The position numbers were made by a program, and so were the translations under genes. Below, piece after piece: positions 28,254-39,599 of a DNA stretch of 43,087 nt. Position 1 is the first letter of the stretch, and every line of letters starts with the position of its first letter. The notes under the pieces were generated by a model. It saw nothing but the letters and a program-made list of their open reading frames with translations, had not been told where the DNA came from and made no database searches. The stretch comes from Acanthaster planci (Eukaryota; Echinodermata; Asteroidea; Valvatida; Acanthasteridae): positions 22,749-65,835 of the forward strand of contig NW_019091696.1 in assembly GCF_001949145.1 (NCBI RefSeq). Direction: 5' to 3'.

Positions 28254-29398
28254 CTCCTCCTTGTTAATAAAAGTGCTGGATGTGGCACATACCTGTATGA
28301 TGAAAGACATGATGCTGATGTCCTTATCGTAACCACAGTAGTTGATTCTGCAAAATTAGCTGACACAATTATTGTTGGCAATGACATTGACCTCATTCTG
28401 CTTGCTTACCGTATCATTCAGACCTAAATGAAGACAACATCTTCTTTGCACCGCAACCGAAACTGAACACAAAGAAGATCAGAATTTGGGATTTCAAAGA
28501 GCTAAAGTGAATAGGGAGCAGTGTGTGTGAGAATATTCTCTTTGATCATGCCATCCTTGGTTGCGACACTACATCATGTGTGTTTGGATGTAAAAAGGGC
28601 TTTGAACCTTAAGAAAATCATGGAGGATGCCAGCTTCTGGTATTCAGTCAACCAAGCCTGAAACAGGACATAATAAAAGCTGGTGAGAAAGCACTCGTCA
28701 GCCTCTACAACAATGAGCCAGAGGATGGTTTGGATGTTTTGAGATACAAATAATTCTGCAAAAAAGGTGGCAAGTGGTACCGTGCATCTGGAAGTGTGGC
28801 GGAGGTATGCACCTGGGTTTGGATTGGCTTTATGGTAGTCGGAAAGTACAGTTCTCAAACAATATACATGTACATGTGTGAAGCTCAATACAAAACTTCA
28901 ATTGCCAGTCTCAAACTGAATTATTAAGCATCATGGCCAGGCTGGTGGCAAGGTGGCACAGCAAAGCGTGAAGCACAAATCTGCCTCCAAGTAAGGGCAT
29001 TGTGACCAGTTACTGTCTCACCTTTTGTGGGCGCTCTAAGGTGGTTCGCTGCGACCCTTACAGAAGTAAAAATACTGTCACCCTCATCGACAGCACAGCT
29101 ACACTGTCTGGAGGTTTATTATTAAATACAAGAGTGGAAATATGTGGCCATTTGTACGTCTGCAGAGGACTGGTGCTGGAAAGTTGCTGATGGAAAATAT
29201 CCCCCAATACCAACAAATTAACTGGCAGCACCATCTTCATCGATGGAAGTCATCAGATGCAGATGTAGTAAAAACTGCATCACCAAACAGTGCATGTGCA
29301 GGAAGTATGGACTTGTTCATACATGTATACTTGCACTGAATGCCATGGCAGTAGTTGTTCAAATTCTTCACCAAAGACAATGCTGCATTGTTTAAATT

Positions 29399-29674
29399 CT
29401 GACATGTTCAGAATTATTCATACCCTTAACTGAGGAAGACTCCACACGATTGCACTTTAATTATACTCTAGAAGGAGAGTACTGACAATGACATTCCACA
29501 AATTTATTGCCAAAGACGACATTCTTAACAGATTCCTAGAAGATGTGTGCATTGTTGCATATATTCAAAACAACATGCAAATTCTTAGGAACATCCCGAT
29601 TATGTGTTTTTCAGAGGAATGTGGCCAAATACCATGACATGCAGAAAGGTATGAATTACTCTGAGCATGTCAGG
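29399..29674. mobile_element. MITE-like element with ~33-bp inverted ends
   Basis: CTGACATGTTCAGAATTATT (from 29399) continuing into CATACCCTTAACTG is mirrored by 29642-29674 (CAGAAAGGTATGAATTACTC, then TGAGCATGTCAGG), with several mismatches. The GGTATGAATAATTCTG word recurs once more at 34173-34189 just beyond the DIRS-like element. No ORF. Confidence 0.55.
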
Positions 29675-29857
29675 ATTTTAACAATGTAGCATTCTCTTTG
29701 TTATGCAAATGAGGTAAAACCAAAGCAATGAGTCATTTATACCTGACACCTAATAGTGTACAACTATGTCCCAAATATTATGTGCCTCCCTTTCATTCTT
29801 TAGGAAAACACAAAAACCTAATGTCTTCCACTTTCAACCTACCCCAAACAGTTGCTC

Positions 29858-29970
29858 AATATGCAAATTCCTTTGCATCTGGTTCGATTCGCTAAAACTT
29901 CTTAACAACTATAGTGCGCCCCGTAGTCCGATGATGCATAGCGGAATGGCCGCCATGTTTATCCTTCTTT
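29858..29970 (+). repeat. left inverted terminal repeat of DIRS-like element 1
   Basis: It contains AATTCCTTTGC, ATTCGCTAAAACTTCT, TAGTGCGCCC and GAATGGCCGCCATGTTT, all found in reverse complement at 34046-34158. Identity is roughly 85-90 percent by eye. Confidence 0.9.
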
Positions 29971-30209
29971 TCCTTTACGTGATTCTAAATGGAGGTGTCT
30001 TTTTGACATCTTCGAGGATATCAAGTTTTCTGTTTCGCTACGCACCTTTGTGACATTCTGATCAAACCGTAACATATTGTAATAAACATACATTCTAAAT
30101 TTCTGAGTTAATGTGTATATTTTCTTGTTTTGGTGGTATATTTTCTCTTTTCGTGTGTGTGCATTTTATAGATCTTTAACTCTACGCGATTACTACCAAA
30201 TGATACATA

Positions 30210-30395
30210 GGGTCAACAGGGCGACCCTGGGATTGTTGGGGGTTCCGTGAGGCAGTGTGAGCGATCTAATACTGCGGTCCCTCTTTCCTTGGTATATTTA
30301 TAAGGTTAACTGGGTGACCCTGGGTTTGTTGGGGTTCGCGAGGAAGTATGAGTGTTCCAAATTCCACAACCGCACATTCCCCTATAGACTGACAG
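30210..30395 (+). repeat. tandem duplication (~93 bp x2) in the 5' region of DIRS-like element 1
   Basis: GGGTCAACAGGGCGACCCTG (30210) and AGGTTAACTGGGTGACCCTG (30303) start two diverged copies that continue through TTGTTGGGG and GAGTG/GAGCG words. The 5' part of DIRS-like element 2 has comparable short duplications. Confidence 0.8.
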
Positions 30396-31013
30396 GAGTC
30401 AGTCTGCGGAGGATCAAGTGGCGTCTTGTTAAACTTGTGATCCCTCGGCTAATCCCTGCTGGCAATACCATCTTTGGTTCAGTTCAGGGTTAGCCCATGC
30501 CACGCTTCAAAGACCTAACTGCAGTGCATGCGATACCCGTATGCTCATTTCCCGAACGTTACACTGAAGCACTGCAGTCAACGAAAGTGCAGATTGGCGC
30601 TGCACTCGGGTTGAAATTTCCCATGTTTGCTGGGTCTGGGTGCAACACTTCTGCCGACGTGGGCCGACAACAAGCTGCCGTGGGCATTGGCATGGCTAAC
30701 AAGTCCCACGCTGAAGTGGCCCCACACCAGCAACGTTAGCTACACCAGCCGCATCACCCCTGGTGCCATTGTCTTCAGACACCCTTCAACCGGGGCACCC
30801 GGCTATGAAAAAGATGCTGCTGCTCCCCAGTGCAGTACCTACAGAGACAGTACCCGCGCCGTGGACAACAGAGCCTACTGGCCCCCTGCGCCGTCAGGGT
30901 TTTCAACCCCCAGATTTCACCCCGTCTTCTGGCTACCTTCTGGGCCTTTCTGAGAAGACTGCTTCTACCTCTGCAGTTCACCAGCCCTCTTTTGCTGTAT
31001 CTTTACTGTAGTA

Positions 31014-31929
31014 TGAGCAGGCGTCGACCGCTGGCTCTGCAACCAGTTCTCCCATATGCAAGAAACACAAACATTCTTCGTCGTCATTTATGGGGTCTAA
31101 AGTTAAGAAGTTTCACTCCTTACAGAAGGAGGACATATCGGCCTACATCATGTCAGTGGTCCACATGCTCTCAGAGAAGCTCTCTTCTCTAGCCAGCTGT
31201 CTAGAGCCCAACTCTGCTTCTGCGGTGACGGCCCCAGATCTGGATCTTTTGCCGGCGCAACGTTATCCGCATCCAGTTCTACATCTGGATCTACATCCGC
31301 ATCCTAACCTGCATTCATCGGCAATCTGATCTTCATATGATGATTTCGCCCCTTCGACTTATCCAGGTTTGGGTGCAGACTACAGCTCACCTCCTGCTCT
31401 GCCCCCTAGCCACCCAACAAGACATAATGACGTTCCTCCTTCCTCAGATCAACCCTTGATGGAGTGGGATACATCCTCTGAAGATGAGGATATCTCCTCT
31501 GCAGCCAACCTTAACCCTCCTGAGGCAAGGCTCAGTCTTCTTCAGAAAGATATGATCCACATATTAGGCCTGCCTTCCAATCAATCTACGGCTGAGGCCT
31601 CTTCATATGCTTCCTTAAAGCGCCATCCGGCTAGGTTGGAGGCATCAATACCAATTTTTCCTGAACTTCCACTTGACCGGTCATGCGTTGAGATGTTTAA
31701 AGTTCTCGCTGGTGCCAAACAATGGCGTCCATACCCGCCCAGGGCCTCTTCTTATTTCCGGTTTGCTAGGGAGGACTTTGATAATTTCCTCTCTGTCCCT
31801 GAGATTCCAACGGAGGCTAAAGATAAACTTTCCTCTGATGCTCACAAGTCTACAGGAAAGTCTCCATTTAAAGACAAGGACAAGTGTTTTGTTGAGTCTA
31901 CTCTTGCTAAACTCGTCAAAGCCTCATGA
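31014..31929 (+). pseudogene. DIRS-like element 1 Gag-like ORF
   Basis: A single frame is interrupted by one TGA (31327-31329). It has a Ser/Lys-rich start (CKKHKHSSSSFMGSKVKKF), a Leu-rich MSVVHMLSEKLSSLASCL helix, then the longest open piece from 31369, an acidic and Pro-rich stretch (MEWDTSSEDEDISSA), and an RYXX-like region ending in FRFAREDFDNFLSVPEIPTE and SPFKDKDKCFVEST. Homologous codons continue in other frames to about 32170. The SVPEIPxE...F-DKD pattern is shared with element 2 (ARDKV...FCDKDKANFES), which supports the Gag assignment. Confidence 0.7.
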
Positions 31930-32479
31930 CATGGCCTTCGCTGCACCGTATACTCCTCTCTGAGTATTTGGCCTGAGCGTGTGACAAAGATTCACCAGTT
32001 ACTCCGGACCTGGCAGCTTTTGCACTTCGAGGGCTTAATAAGAACGTCAACTCTATCTTCGAGCAGTTCATTTAGATCTCCATTCTAGTCACCTCTGCAC
32101 GCAGATCCAACACTTTGGACACCATGAACATTCTCTATGAGGGAGTCAAGTCAAGACTTCAAGAACTTCCTCTTTATGGCAAAGACCTTTTTGCGGAGAA
32201 GTCATGAAGATGATGGAGTCTGAAGTTAAAAGTATTGACACAACACGTAAACTTAGCTTCCGTGACCTTCCGCTGGCTGCTCCACCTCTTACATCCCGTC
32301 CCGATGATCGCCAGGCTCGATCCTTCAGACACCCACGTCAGAGCAGTTATGGTTCCTTTCGCCCCTTTTGTCAACTTTTCACCTCATCTCGGCCTACCAA
32401 GCCACCCCAGAGGAGCTTCAAAGGAAGAACTACCGAGCTGCACTACCCCCGACCTCCTGGGGGTAGGCGTCGCTGATTA

Positions 32480-33922
32480 TTCAGATTTGCCTCCACTGTC
32501 CAATCTCAGACCAGTCGGTGGGCGACTTCAACTCTTCGCAGGGTCTTGAGAGAAAGTCACATTGGACAGCTGGGTGCTTACAACCTTTCCTTACGGATAT
32601 GCCCTTGAATTCACGAGCACCCCTCCGGCTGTACATGTACCTATCCTTCGCCCGACTTCAGTTCCTACCGACAAAAACAAATGACAGGCACTGGAGTCCG
32701 AGATAGACTCTCTCCTCCGGAAACGTGCTATCCGCCTGGTTCCCAAATCTCAAGCAAACAAGGGCTTCATCTCAACATTCTTCCTCACTCCAAAGAAAGA
32801 ATTCAACAGCTGGCAACCTATTATCAACCTCAAACCTCTGAACTGCTTTATCCGCCTGAAAAAATTTCGCATGGAGACCCTTCAGACGGTAACCCAATCT
32901 CTACAGGTTTCATGCTTGGCCTCTTCCATAGACTTGAAAGATGCCTACCTCCACATTCCGGTTCACCCTCAAAGCTACAAATACCTTCGCGTTCTATACA
33001 ACAGGAATCTTTTCGTATTCACGGCTCTCCCCTTCGGCCTCTTCACTTCACCGAGGGTGTTCTCAAGGGTTGCAAAGATCGTTGCTGCTCACCTTCAAAA
33101 GCAGGACATCATGCTGTTCTAGTACCTGGACTACTGGCTGATCATCGGCAGATCATTCAATGAAGTAGAGGTTTCTACCCACCTTAATTACGATGTCACA
33201 AATCAGCTGGGCTTCATCATCAACCACGAGAGGTCAAATCTCGCCCAATGCAACACCCGACGTATCTAGGGGCGTCTATCGACCTTCAACGAGGCGTAAT
33301 CTCACCGACGACCGAACGCATCGACAATCTTCTTGACTGCATGAAAGTCTTTTCTACCGAGCAGTCTGCTCTGGCCCGTGCCTGGCTTCGTCTCCTGGGC
33401 TTGATGGCCAGCATGGTGGACCTCATTCCCCTCTGCAGGCTGTGCAGCTCCAAGGGAGTCACATCAATAAGTTGGAACTTCAGGTCATATTCAATGCACT
33501 GAAAGCTTTCCACCCAAGCATCATAGGCAAATGAGTCCTCATTTGCTTGGACAACTCCACAGTGGTGTCATACATTAATCGCCAGGGAGGCACACATTCT
33601 CCCTGCCTATGCCTCCTGACGAGACAGATATCGTTTGGGCCCAGGATTATGGCATCCGCATCAAGGCGACTCATATTCCTGGTGTCGACAATTCCATAGC
33701 AGATGCTCTCCAGGGAAAGGTACATCCCACGGAGTAGACTTTGCACACCAGTTTAGTCGAACAGATCTTTGCCGAAGTAGAAAAATGAACATTGATCTTT
33801 TCGCCTCAGTGGAGAATGCCCAACTTCTAGTGTTCTGCACCAGATTTTACCACCTGCAAGCCTTGGCAATGAATGCTCTTCAACTCAGTTGGGAAGGGAG
33901 GCTTTCCCTCCAATATCCCTAA
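32480..33922 (+). pseudogene. DIRS-like element 1 reverse transcriptase and RNase H
   Basis: Spread over frames: VGGRLQLFAGSWE, TLDSWVLTTFPYGYALEF, GFISTFFLTPKK, FRMETLQTVTQSL, SSIDLKDAYLHIPVHPQSYK (palm motif A), LPFGLFTSPRVFSRVAK (motif B), then YLDYWLI where DIRS enzymes have YLDDWLI, preceded by an in-frame TAG at 33121-33123. RNase H follows (DNSTVVSYINRQGGTHSPCL), then the C-terminal NIDLFASVENAQLLVFCTRF tail. The catalytic Asp change, the stop and several frame changes show loss of function. Confidence 0.85.
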
Positions 33923-34045
33923 TACCTACAGTTCTGTTCTCCTCCCCCACAGAAATGTGGGTGAGGTCTGCTATTGAATACCTACCCCAAACAGTCGGCT
34001 CCCTCCCATCCTTCCCTACTTTTGGCTTGGACGGATTTTAATACT

Positions 34046-34158
34046 GGAAAAGGACAAACATGGCGGCCATTCTGCTATGCATCATGGGACTAGAGGGCGC
34101 ACTATGGTTGATCAGAAGTTTTAGCGAATTGAATCAGACGCAAAGGAATTTACATATT
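34046..34158 (-). repeat. right inverted terminal repeat of DIRS-like element 1
   Basis: Reverse complement of 29858-29970. Shared words include ACATGGCGGCCATTC, GGGCGCACTA, AGAAGTTTTAGCGAAT and GCAAAGGAATT. Confidence 0.9.
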
Positions 34159-34503
34159 TAGCGACTTTATAGGGGTATGAATAATTCTGTGAATTGTATA
34201 CCACAGACCGTATGCTACTGTTGGGTTTTCAAAATTTCTGGTTATTATTTTGTGGACATTTCGCTTCGATCTCATCGGTCCACATCTGTCCACATCAAAC
34301 CACTCAAACACTGTTTCCAGACCAAGCAAAACAATAGGCATTCCAGTCTACACTTTTCACAAAAATGAATGTTGACTTGCATGTATTATTCCTTCCCCCC
34401 AAAATCCATCAGGCTTTGTTTGAATGTGATCAAAATGCCTTAACCCTAACAGTCCTGAATCCTCCAATTTTAATATAATTTTGCACATATCCTAGGGAGT
34501 TAG

Positions 34504-34927
34504 GGTTAAAGAGCACCTCAAACGAAAATCTATTCCTCTGATTTTATCTGTTCAAATAAATATGGAAGCATCCAAAATCGAATGCAGTGTCATTTGTCTT
34601 CAGAGTTAAACTATAACAAGCTAAAAAGGTATTTTTTTCTGTTCATGCCAAGATGCGAATTCTGAATGTAGATTGCATCATTCGGAGAAAGCAGAGAAAA
34701 TGAGGAGAACCCTTGCCCTGTGTTCGTAAGTGGATAAACCCTTGCGCATGTCGAACAGTGGTTTCAAACAATGGCTACAAGCATTGTTTGGCATGCACGG
34801 CAAGCTTTTTAGCTTGTTATAGTTGAGCTCTGAAGACAAATGACACTGTTCGATTTGGATGCTTCCATATTTATTTGAACAGATAAAATCAGAGACAAGA
34901 TATTTTCTTTAGAGATGCTCTTTAACC
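34504..34927. mobile_element. fold-back element with ~122-bp inverted arms
   Basis: The left arm 34504-34627 and right arm 34806-34927 pair almost throughout, for example TCTGATTTTATCTGTTCAAA with its complement at 34875-34894, and GACACTGTTC/GCAGTGTC words. A spacer of about 178 bp separates them and has no ORF. Ends read GGTTAAAGAGCA. It is likely a MITE or fold-back transposon; the superfamily is unknown. Confidence 0.85.
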
Positions 34928-35503
34928 TGAAATGTTCCAAATGGGTCTTCACGTGCCAGTTTCCAAGTAGTGGTTTTTGATGAAGTCTGACTATACCATC
35001 AATGTGCGTATCATTTGAAAGCATTGTTACCAGATTATTGCAATACAGCACGCAACTTGGCCAAATTAACCCTTTATTTCATGATTTTTTTTTCTTGCAC
35101 ACAAAGGTGCATGACTGACTGAAGTCAGCAACATACTTGGCAAGCATTGTTGAAAACGATCATAACTAGCAAAATATTTATTGAAAATTTGTGTGAGTTA
35201 CATGTATGTTGCAAAAGTTGATCTGTCCATTTGAATCATGCCTTTTTTTGTTTGGATTTTCCTTTTATTTGAGATAAGATTCCTGCATCAGAATTGTTGC
35301 TTGCGTGTACGTGTATGTACCCACAAACAATACAGACTGCATCATGTCTTGACAATTGCTCCTTCCTGATTAAGATTTTCCTTATCTTTCAAGTCATTAA
35401 CAATCCTAGGTATCAATCAATACCAATATTTGGTATAGGAATATTGATATTTCAGTAAAGTACTTAAAATATGCAATTTGTTTTCATTTGTCTCTAAATA
35501 CAG
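34928..35503. other. intron sequence upstream of the MSH3 exon
   Basis: AT-rich. No gene or repeat was recognised before the acceptor. Confidence 0.5.
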
Positions 35504-36081
35504 TATCAGAGACTGGAGGCAGTCTAAGCCAACTGTCAAGCCACACCAGACACAAATTAAGAAGCTTCAAGTCTACAGTGCATCAACATGACCAGAGCTT
35601 AAACTACTCAGAAGTAGATGTACATGTACCTGTTGATGCCACCACAACTTCTGCCAGTCCCAGTCCAAATTTGGGCAGCAGAAATCCATGCAGAGGATGT
35701 AACTCTCACCCAGGGCTGACCATCAGTGACGAAGCATCTGATTGGATGCCAGGAGAACAGAATGAAGCAGGGAGTGATGAAAAACTTTCAAATACCTTGT
35801 TGACATCCACATGCAGTCCATCCTTATCTGCACAGTTTGATGGGAACATGCATTCATCTGTAACAGGGAGGGTTCAGTTTGCCTTAGAGGAAGAAAGGAA
35901 ATGTTGCCCAGACACAACCAAGGTCTCTACTAAAATGTCATTGCCGGTTGATGGTCCAATGAGAGGTGTTAAGTACACCCCTCTTGAACTGCAGTTTATG
36001 GAGATCAAGAGACAACATCCTGATGCTGTGTTGTTTGTGGAGTGTGGCTATAAGTACAAATTGTTTGGGCTGGATGCTGAG
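35504..36081 (+). CDS. MSH3: MSH3 exon: regulatory linker and start of MutS domain I
   Basis: The acceptor is CTCTAAATACAG and the donor is GAG/GTATGT; 578 bp with no stop. The first 145 residues are Ser/Thr-rich and poorly conserved, as in other MSH3 N-termini. The end reads [19 protein letters not shown], then [17 protein letters not shown], the opening of the mismatch-binding MutS domain I. In MSH3 this stretch carries Y-K in place of the Phe-x-Glu clamp of MSH6. MSH3 pairs with MSH2 (MutS-beta) to recognise insertion/deletion loops in the nucleus. The next exon is not visible in the remaining window, so it lies beyond the second DIRS-like element. The exon is intact, unlike its neighbours. 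Confidence 0.95.
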
Positions 36082-38579
36082 GTATGTGGGAGTTCACTAT
36101 AGGGCTGGAAATTAATTAAGTATACATACATGTAAATGAGTCCCAGAAATGTCCAGAAAAATACTCAGAACTTTTCAGAACACAGGCGGTCCTTTGAGCA
36201 TTTAAAAATCTTCATATCATCAAGTACATGTACCACATAAGTGCAACCATTTCCAGCACTTCATTGTAATGAATATTAAGTAACCTCTATGAGTCCTTCC
36301 ATTGGCCAGTTCCTCACCATGTTGTTTACTGAGTTAGCTGTTTATTACTCATATTGTTGGATAACATACATAGATTTCCACCACTGTAGTGCGTGCAAAG
36401 AGAATGAGAGCACATTTGTGAACTGGTTACACACCAAGGCTTTGAGCAAAACAATGCCGCACGGGTACCAGCTACACAGACTTCATGCGATATACATACA
36501 TGTACCTGTAATTATAGTATACATGTACATCTGTATACTGTGCACTGTGCTTGGTTTTTTTCACTTTACAAGAAGTCACTCTTAAGTTGCTCTTTTTCCA
36601 GAAGACATTTTTTCAGTCAATAGAAGTTTGAAATGTGGGAGCTACTTGCTCCCATAGACTGCAAAATCTGCAGACTATCAGTACATATACAGTTGTACCT
36701 GCTCCTGTGCTGGTGAGCCCAATTTTAGTGCCTCCACTATTGTCAGCATCACTGTAATCCTTCTTCATACAGCATAAATACAATGCATTTATGGTTAAGT
36801 TTGATTTGTCTGCAGCAAGCATTTGTCTGTGCTCAATTCTTACATGCCGTTATGATTGGTATTTTTTCATAATGTGCACATGGAATAACCTTGGTCATGA
36901 CATTTAATTATCTTTAAAATTAACTCCAATAAGAGTTTAAAGAAATGACATGTAGCTGATACAAGCAACCCTCAAAACTGGGTACTAGTAAACGTATGCA
37001 TATACATGTATATGTATATGCATATGTAGCCATGGTATTAGCTCTCTGTTCTGTTATAACAGCTGGTAGCTTCACATAAAATAAGGAAATAAAAATGACA
37101 TACATGTATAGGGCCCTGGTGATAGTAATAGACTTAACAAAAGGCAAGGTCCATTATCGTATGGCCTCTCTCATTTCAAATGTTTGAAATAAATTCGTCT
37201 CACTTGTATTCCCTCTCACGAATACCTTTCTGGGTGAAAGAGTTAAAAAAATGGTGATCTCTGGTAAGTTTCCAAGTTTGAGCAAGTATAAGAATGTACA
37301 TGTGTATGAGCATGTTTCAACACTCTAAACTCTCAAACACTCTGACTCTAAACTACTTGAAGTCACTGAATCTTGATTGACCTGGCTCTTGTACATGTAC
37401 TGTACAAAAGCGAATGCCCACCTGTTCTTGTTCTGTAGTTGTTGGGACAAACGCTCAATATTTTACCTATTTTGTGGAGACCAAAAAATTTAAGGGGACA
37501 CAAATGTCCTCACAATTGGGTCCAAATTTACCTCACAAAAGAAATTTTCCCTTAATGAAGTGAATGCCTAGTCGTCATCTTGAATGATGGTATTATCAGG
37601 TGATAAGTCACATGACATTTAATGCGCACCCTTTAAAACCCTGCATACATGTATATCCTAAAGTAAATAACTATCCAATTGGGTGGAAATTTGGCAGAGA
37701 GCATATGCAAACATGGGAAGACATTCATAAGAAAGCTTATACATGTACATGCGATATTGCTAATTAAAAAAAAATCCGTATAAAATCAAACATGGCCCTC
37801 CGCAACATTCTGTTTGTAAAATTTGGTCTTCAATTCATCTTGTGTGGGTCAAAACCAGAAGTTGGCTAATTGTTTAAAAATGTTAATAGGTATCAACTTG
37901 CTTTCAATGGTGTTAGTCGATGGGGGTACAGTATTCTTCAAATCATCTACTGAGGATGTCGCATAGTTGTCGAGCGCCCTCTGGTGACAGGTTGAAAATT
38001 GTGAAAACTGAATTTTGAATAGATGTCCGTGGTGAAGTTTGTTGGAATAGGCTGGAATTCGATGTGGATGATGATCTTTACCCAGTTCACACGTGTGAAA
38101 TTTGGGGCTGATGACGTCATCGGACTGGAAGTTATATTAAAAAGTCATTTTAGTTCTTCACAATTCGGTAACAAATCAACCGTATTAGATTTAAGGGTGA
38201 ATTGTCCATTAGATGATAGCTAAAACATTGAGGTCAATTGCATGAAGTGCATAACTGGTGTACTTCTTCATACAGATGAAGTGCCAACCACAAAAACCCC
38301 TTACAATATTTGCAAACTCAAAAATCCTTTTCACATTGGCTACTGTGTGCATGGACGCACAGTATCTGCCTTCAATGTAGGCAGCGCAGCACACAGTGCA
38401 TAGGGCATTTACTCAGGAATTGGCAAATTTCCAAGCACATGGTGCTGAGAGCAGATCGCATCGTATGGAATGCCAAATTGAAACGGGACAGATTGTTTAA
38501 AATCTGTAGTCTCCTGCATTCACATACCCCCTGCCCAGCCTACATGTGCAAATTTCCCATGTGCCTATTACAATTTGCT
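36082..38579. other. MSH3 intron, proximal part, no gene recognised
   Basis: AT-rich sequence with many ACATGTA palindromes and short chance ORFs. No further MSH3 exon was found on the plus strand. Confidence 0.5.
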
Positions 38580-39599
38580 GAAAAGACTGATGATGCATTC
38601 TGCCCCTCGACCCTCCACATTGCACTGCAGTCCTTCCGCCATGTTTGTCCTTCTTTTCTCAGTGCCTTTCATTTACAGACGTGTCTTCATGGCTTTTTCG
38701 GAGTTCTGTAACCTTTTGCCTTTGTGAATTGACTTGTTTCCTGAGTACGAATAAAGAGTGTTTTCTGTTCAATTGGTAAGAGTGCTTTCTTTTGTACTTT
38801 GTATTTTTGTCATGTATCTGCCCCTTTTTCTGTGCATTATCTACAGGTTTGGGTGTGACCTACCATTGGATTGTGTTGTGTATGGCCGTTGAATGGGGCT
38901 AGCGGGCAACCCTTTGTTCTCAATGTGGTGCGTGCATTTGAACAATAATGGCCCCACGCTGTATGGGTCTGGCCATGGAGTGGAGTTGGCGGGCTGCCTC
39001 GCTCCTTTATGGTGCGGTTTGCGTTATCCAAGATTAACGGTTGAACGGGGAAAGACCCAGTGGAATGAATGGGCCAGGGTTGAATGAGCAGCTGCCGCAA
39101 CACTACCCCTGAGCCTTATACTGCATTGATCGGGTTGAGTGAGCAGTTGCCACAGCACCACCCTTGATCACTGATGACTACGTTGGGGGCCTACCAGTTC
39201 TGCCAAGCTGACACTACCTTTGATCACGGTTGACCAAAGCCTAACAAGTTGTTCCTTCTGTATGCTACAGGTACTGAGCATTGCTACCTGCCACCTCCCC
39301 AAGCAACCCTACCAACCGAAGGCCCAGCGGGGCTCGCGGGGCAATGGCCCGCTGTCTGCTCCAGGTCCTCACTGGCTGCTTTTCACCGGGTTATGTCCGC
39401 TCGGAAACTGGGCCAATCAACCCCCTCCAAGTGGGCAATAGGTTCCACAGCTGGCTTGCCACGCTCCACCACTTCAACCGCAGGTGAGCCTTTGGTACAA
39501 CTTGGCACCCAGCCTCAAGCTACATCGGACAATGCTAGCCCTTTTGGACTGCTACGCTGCTGGGACTTTTGTCCGCCACACCCATCCGCAGTTTTACAA

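Larger units (their letters stand above)
27990..29345 (+). pseudogene. PIN-like nuclease / Cys-rich (CxC) uncharacterised metazoan gene, decayed
   Basis: Plus-strand fragments in several frames: LTVNFMGEMDIKIKKEEFLA; after a short insertion, SAGCGTYLYDERHDADVLIV and IIVGNDIDLILLAYRII; then NEDNIFFAPQPKLNTKKIRI, DHAILGCDTTSCVFG, KKIMEDASFWYSVNQ; and near the end a Cys-rich CRCSKNCITKQCMCRKYGL. From memory this order (acidic DADVLIV and GxDxDLL nuclease-like motifs, GCDTTS, terminal Cys cluster) is a widespread multicopy gene family in invertebrates and fish with a PIN/XPG-like fold. Multiple stops (28425, about 28507, 28608, 28660 and after) and frame changes show it is dead. It is probably mobile-element associated. 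Confidence 0.7.
29858..34158 (+). mobile_element. DIRS-like retrotransposon 1 with inverted terminal repeats (defective)
   Basis: It is bounded by inverted repeats of about 113 bp. The interior carries Gag-like, reverse transcriptase and RNase H-like coding remnants in DIRS order, on the same strand as MSH3. The tyrosine recombinase that DIRS elements use instead of an integrase is missing: only about 120 bp separate the end of the RNase H-associated segment from the right terminal repeat. It lies in the MSH3 intron. Confidence 0.85.
23043..35503 (+). other. MSH3 intron, 12.46 kb, occupied by mobile elements
   Basis: It is bounded by donor GTTGCA at 23043 and acceptor CTAAATACAG at 35503. 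It contains most of the mobile elements described between these points, in both orientations. Confidence 0.5.

Noticed and set aside
38310-38711. 133-residue plus-strand ORF
   Set aside because: Cys/His-rich by chance; overlaps the left end of the second DIRS-like element; no family likeness and no splice context.
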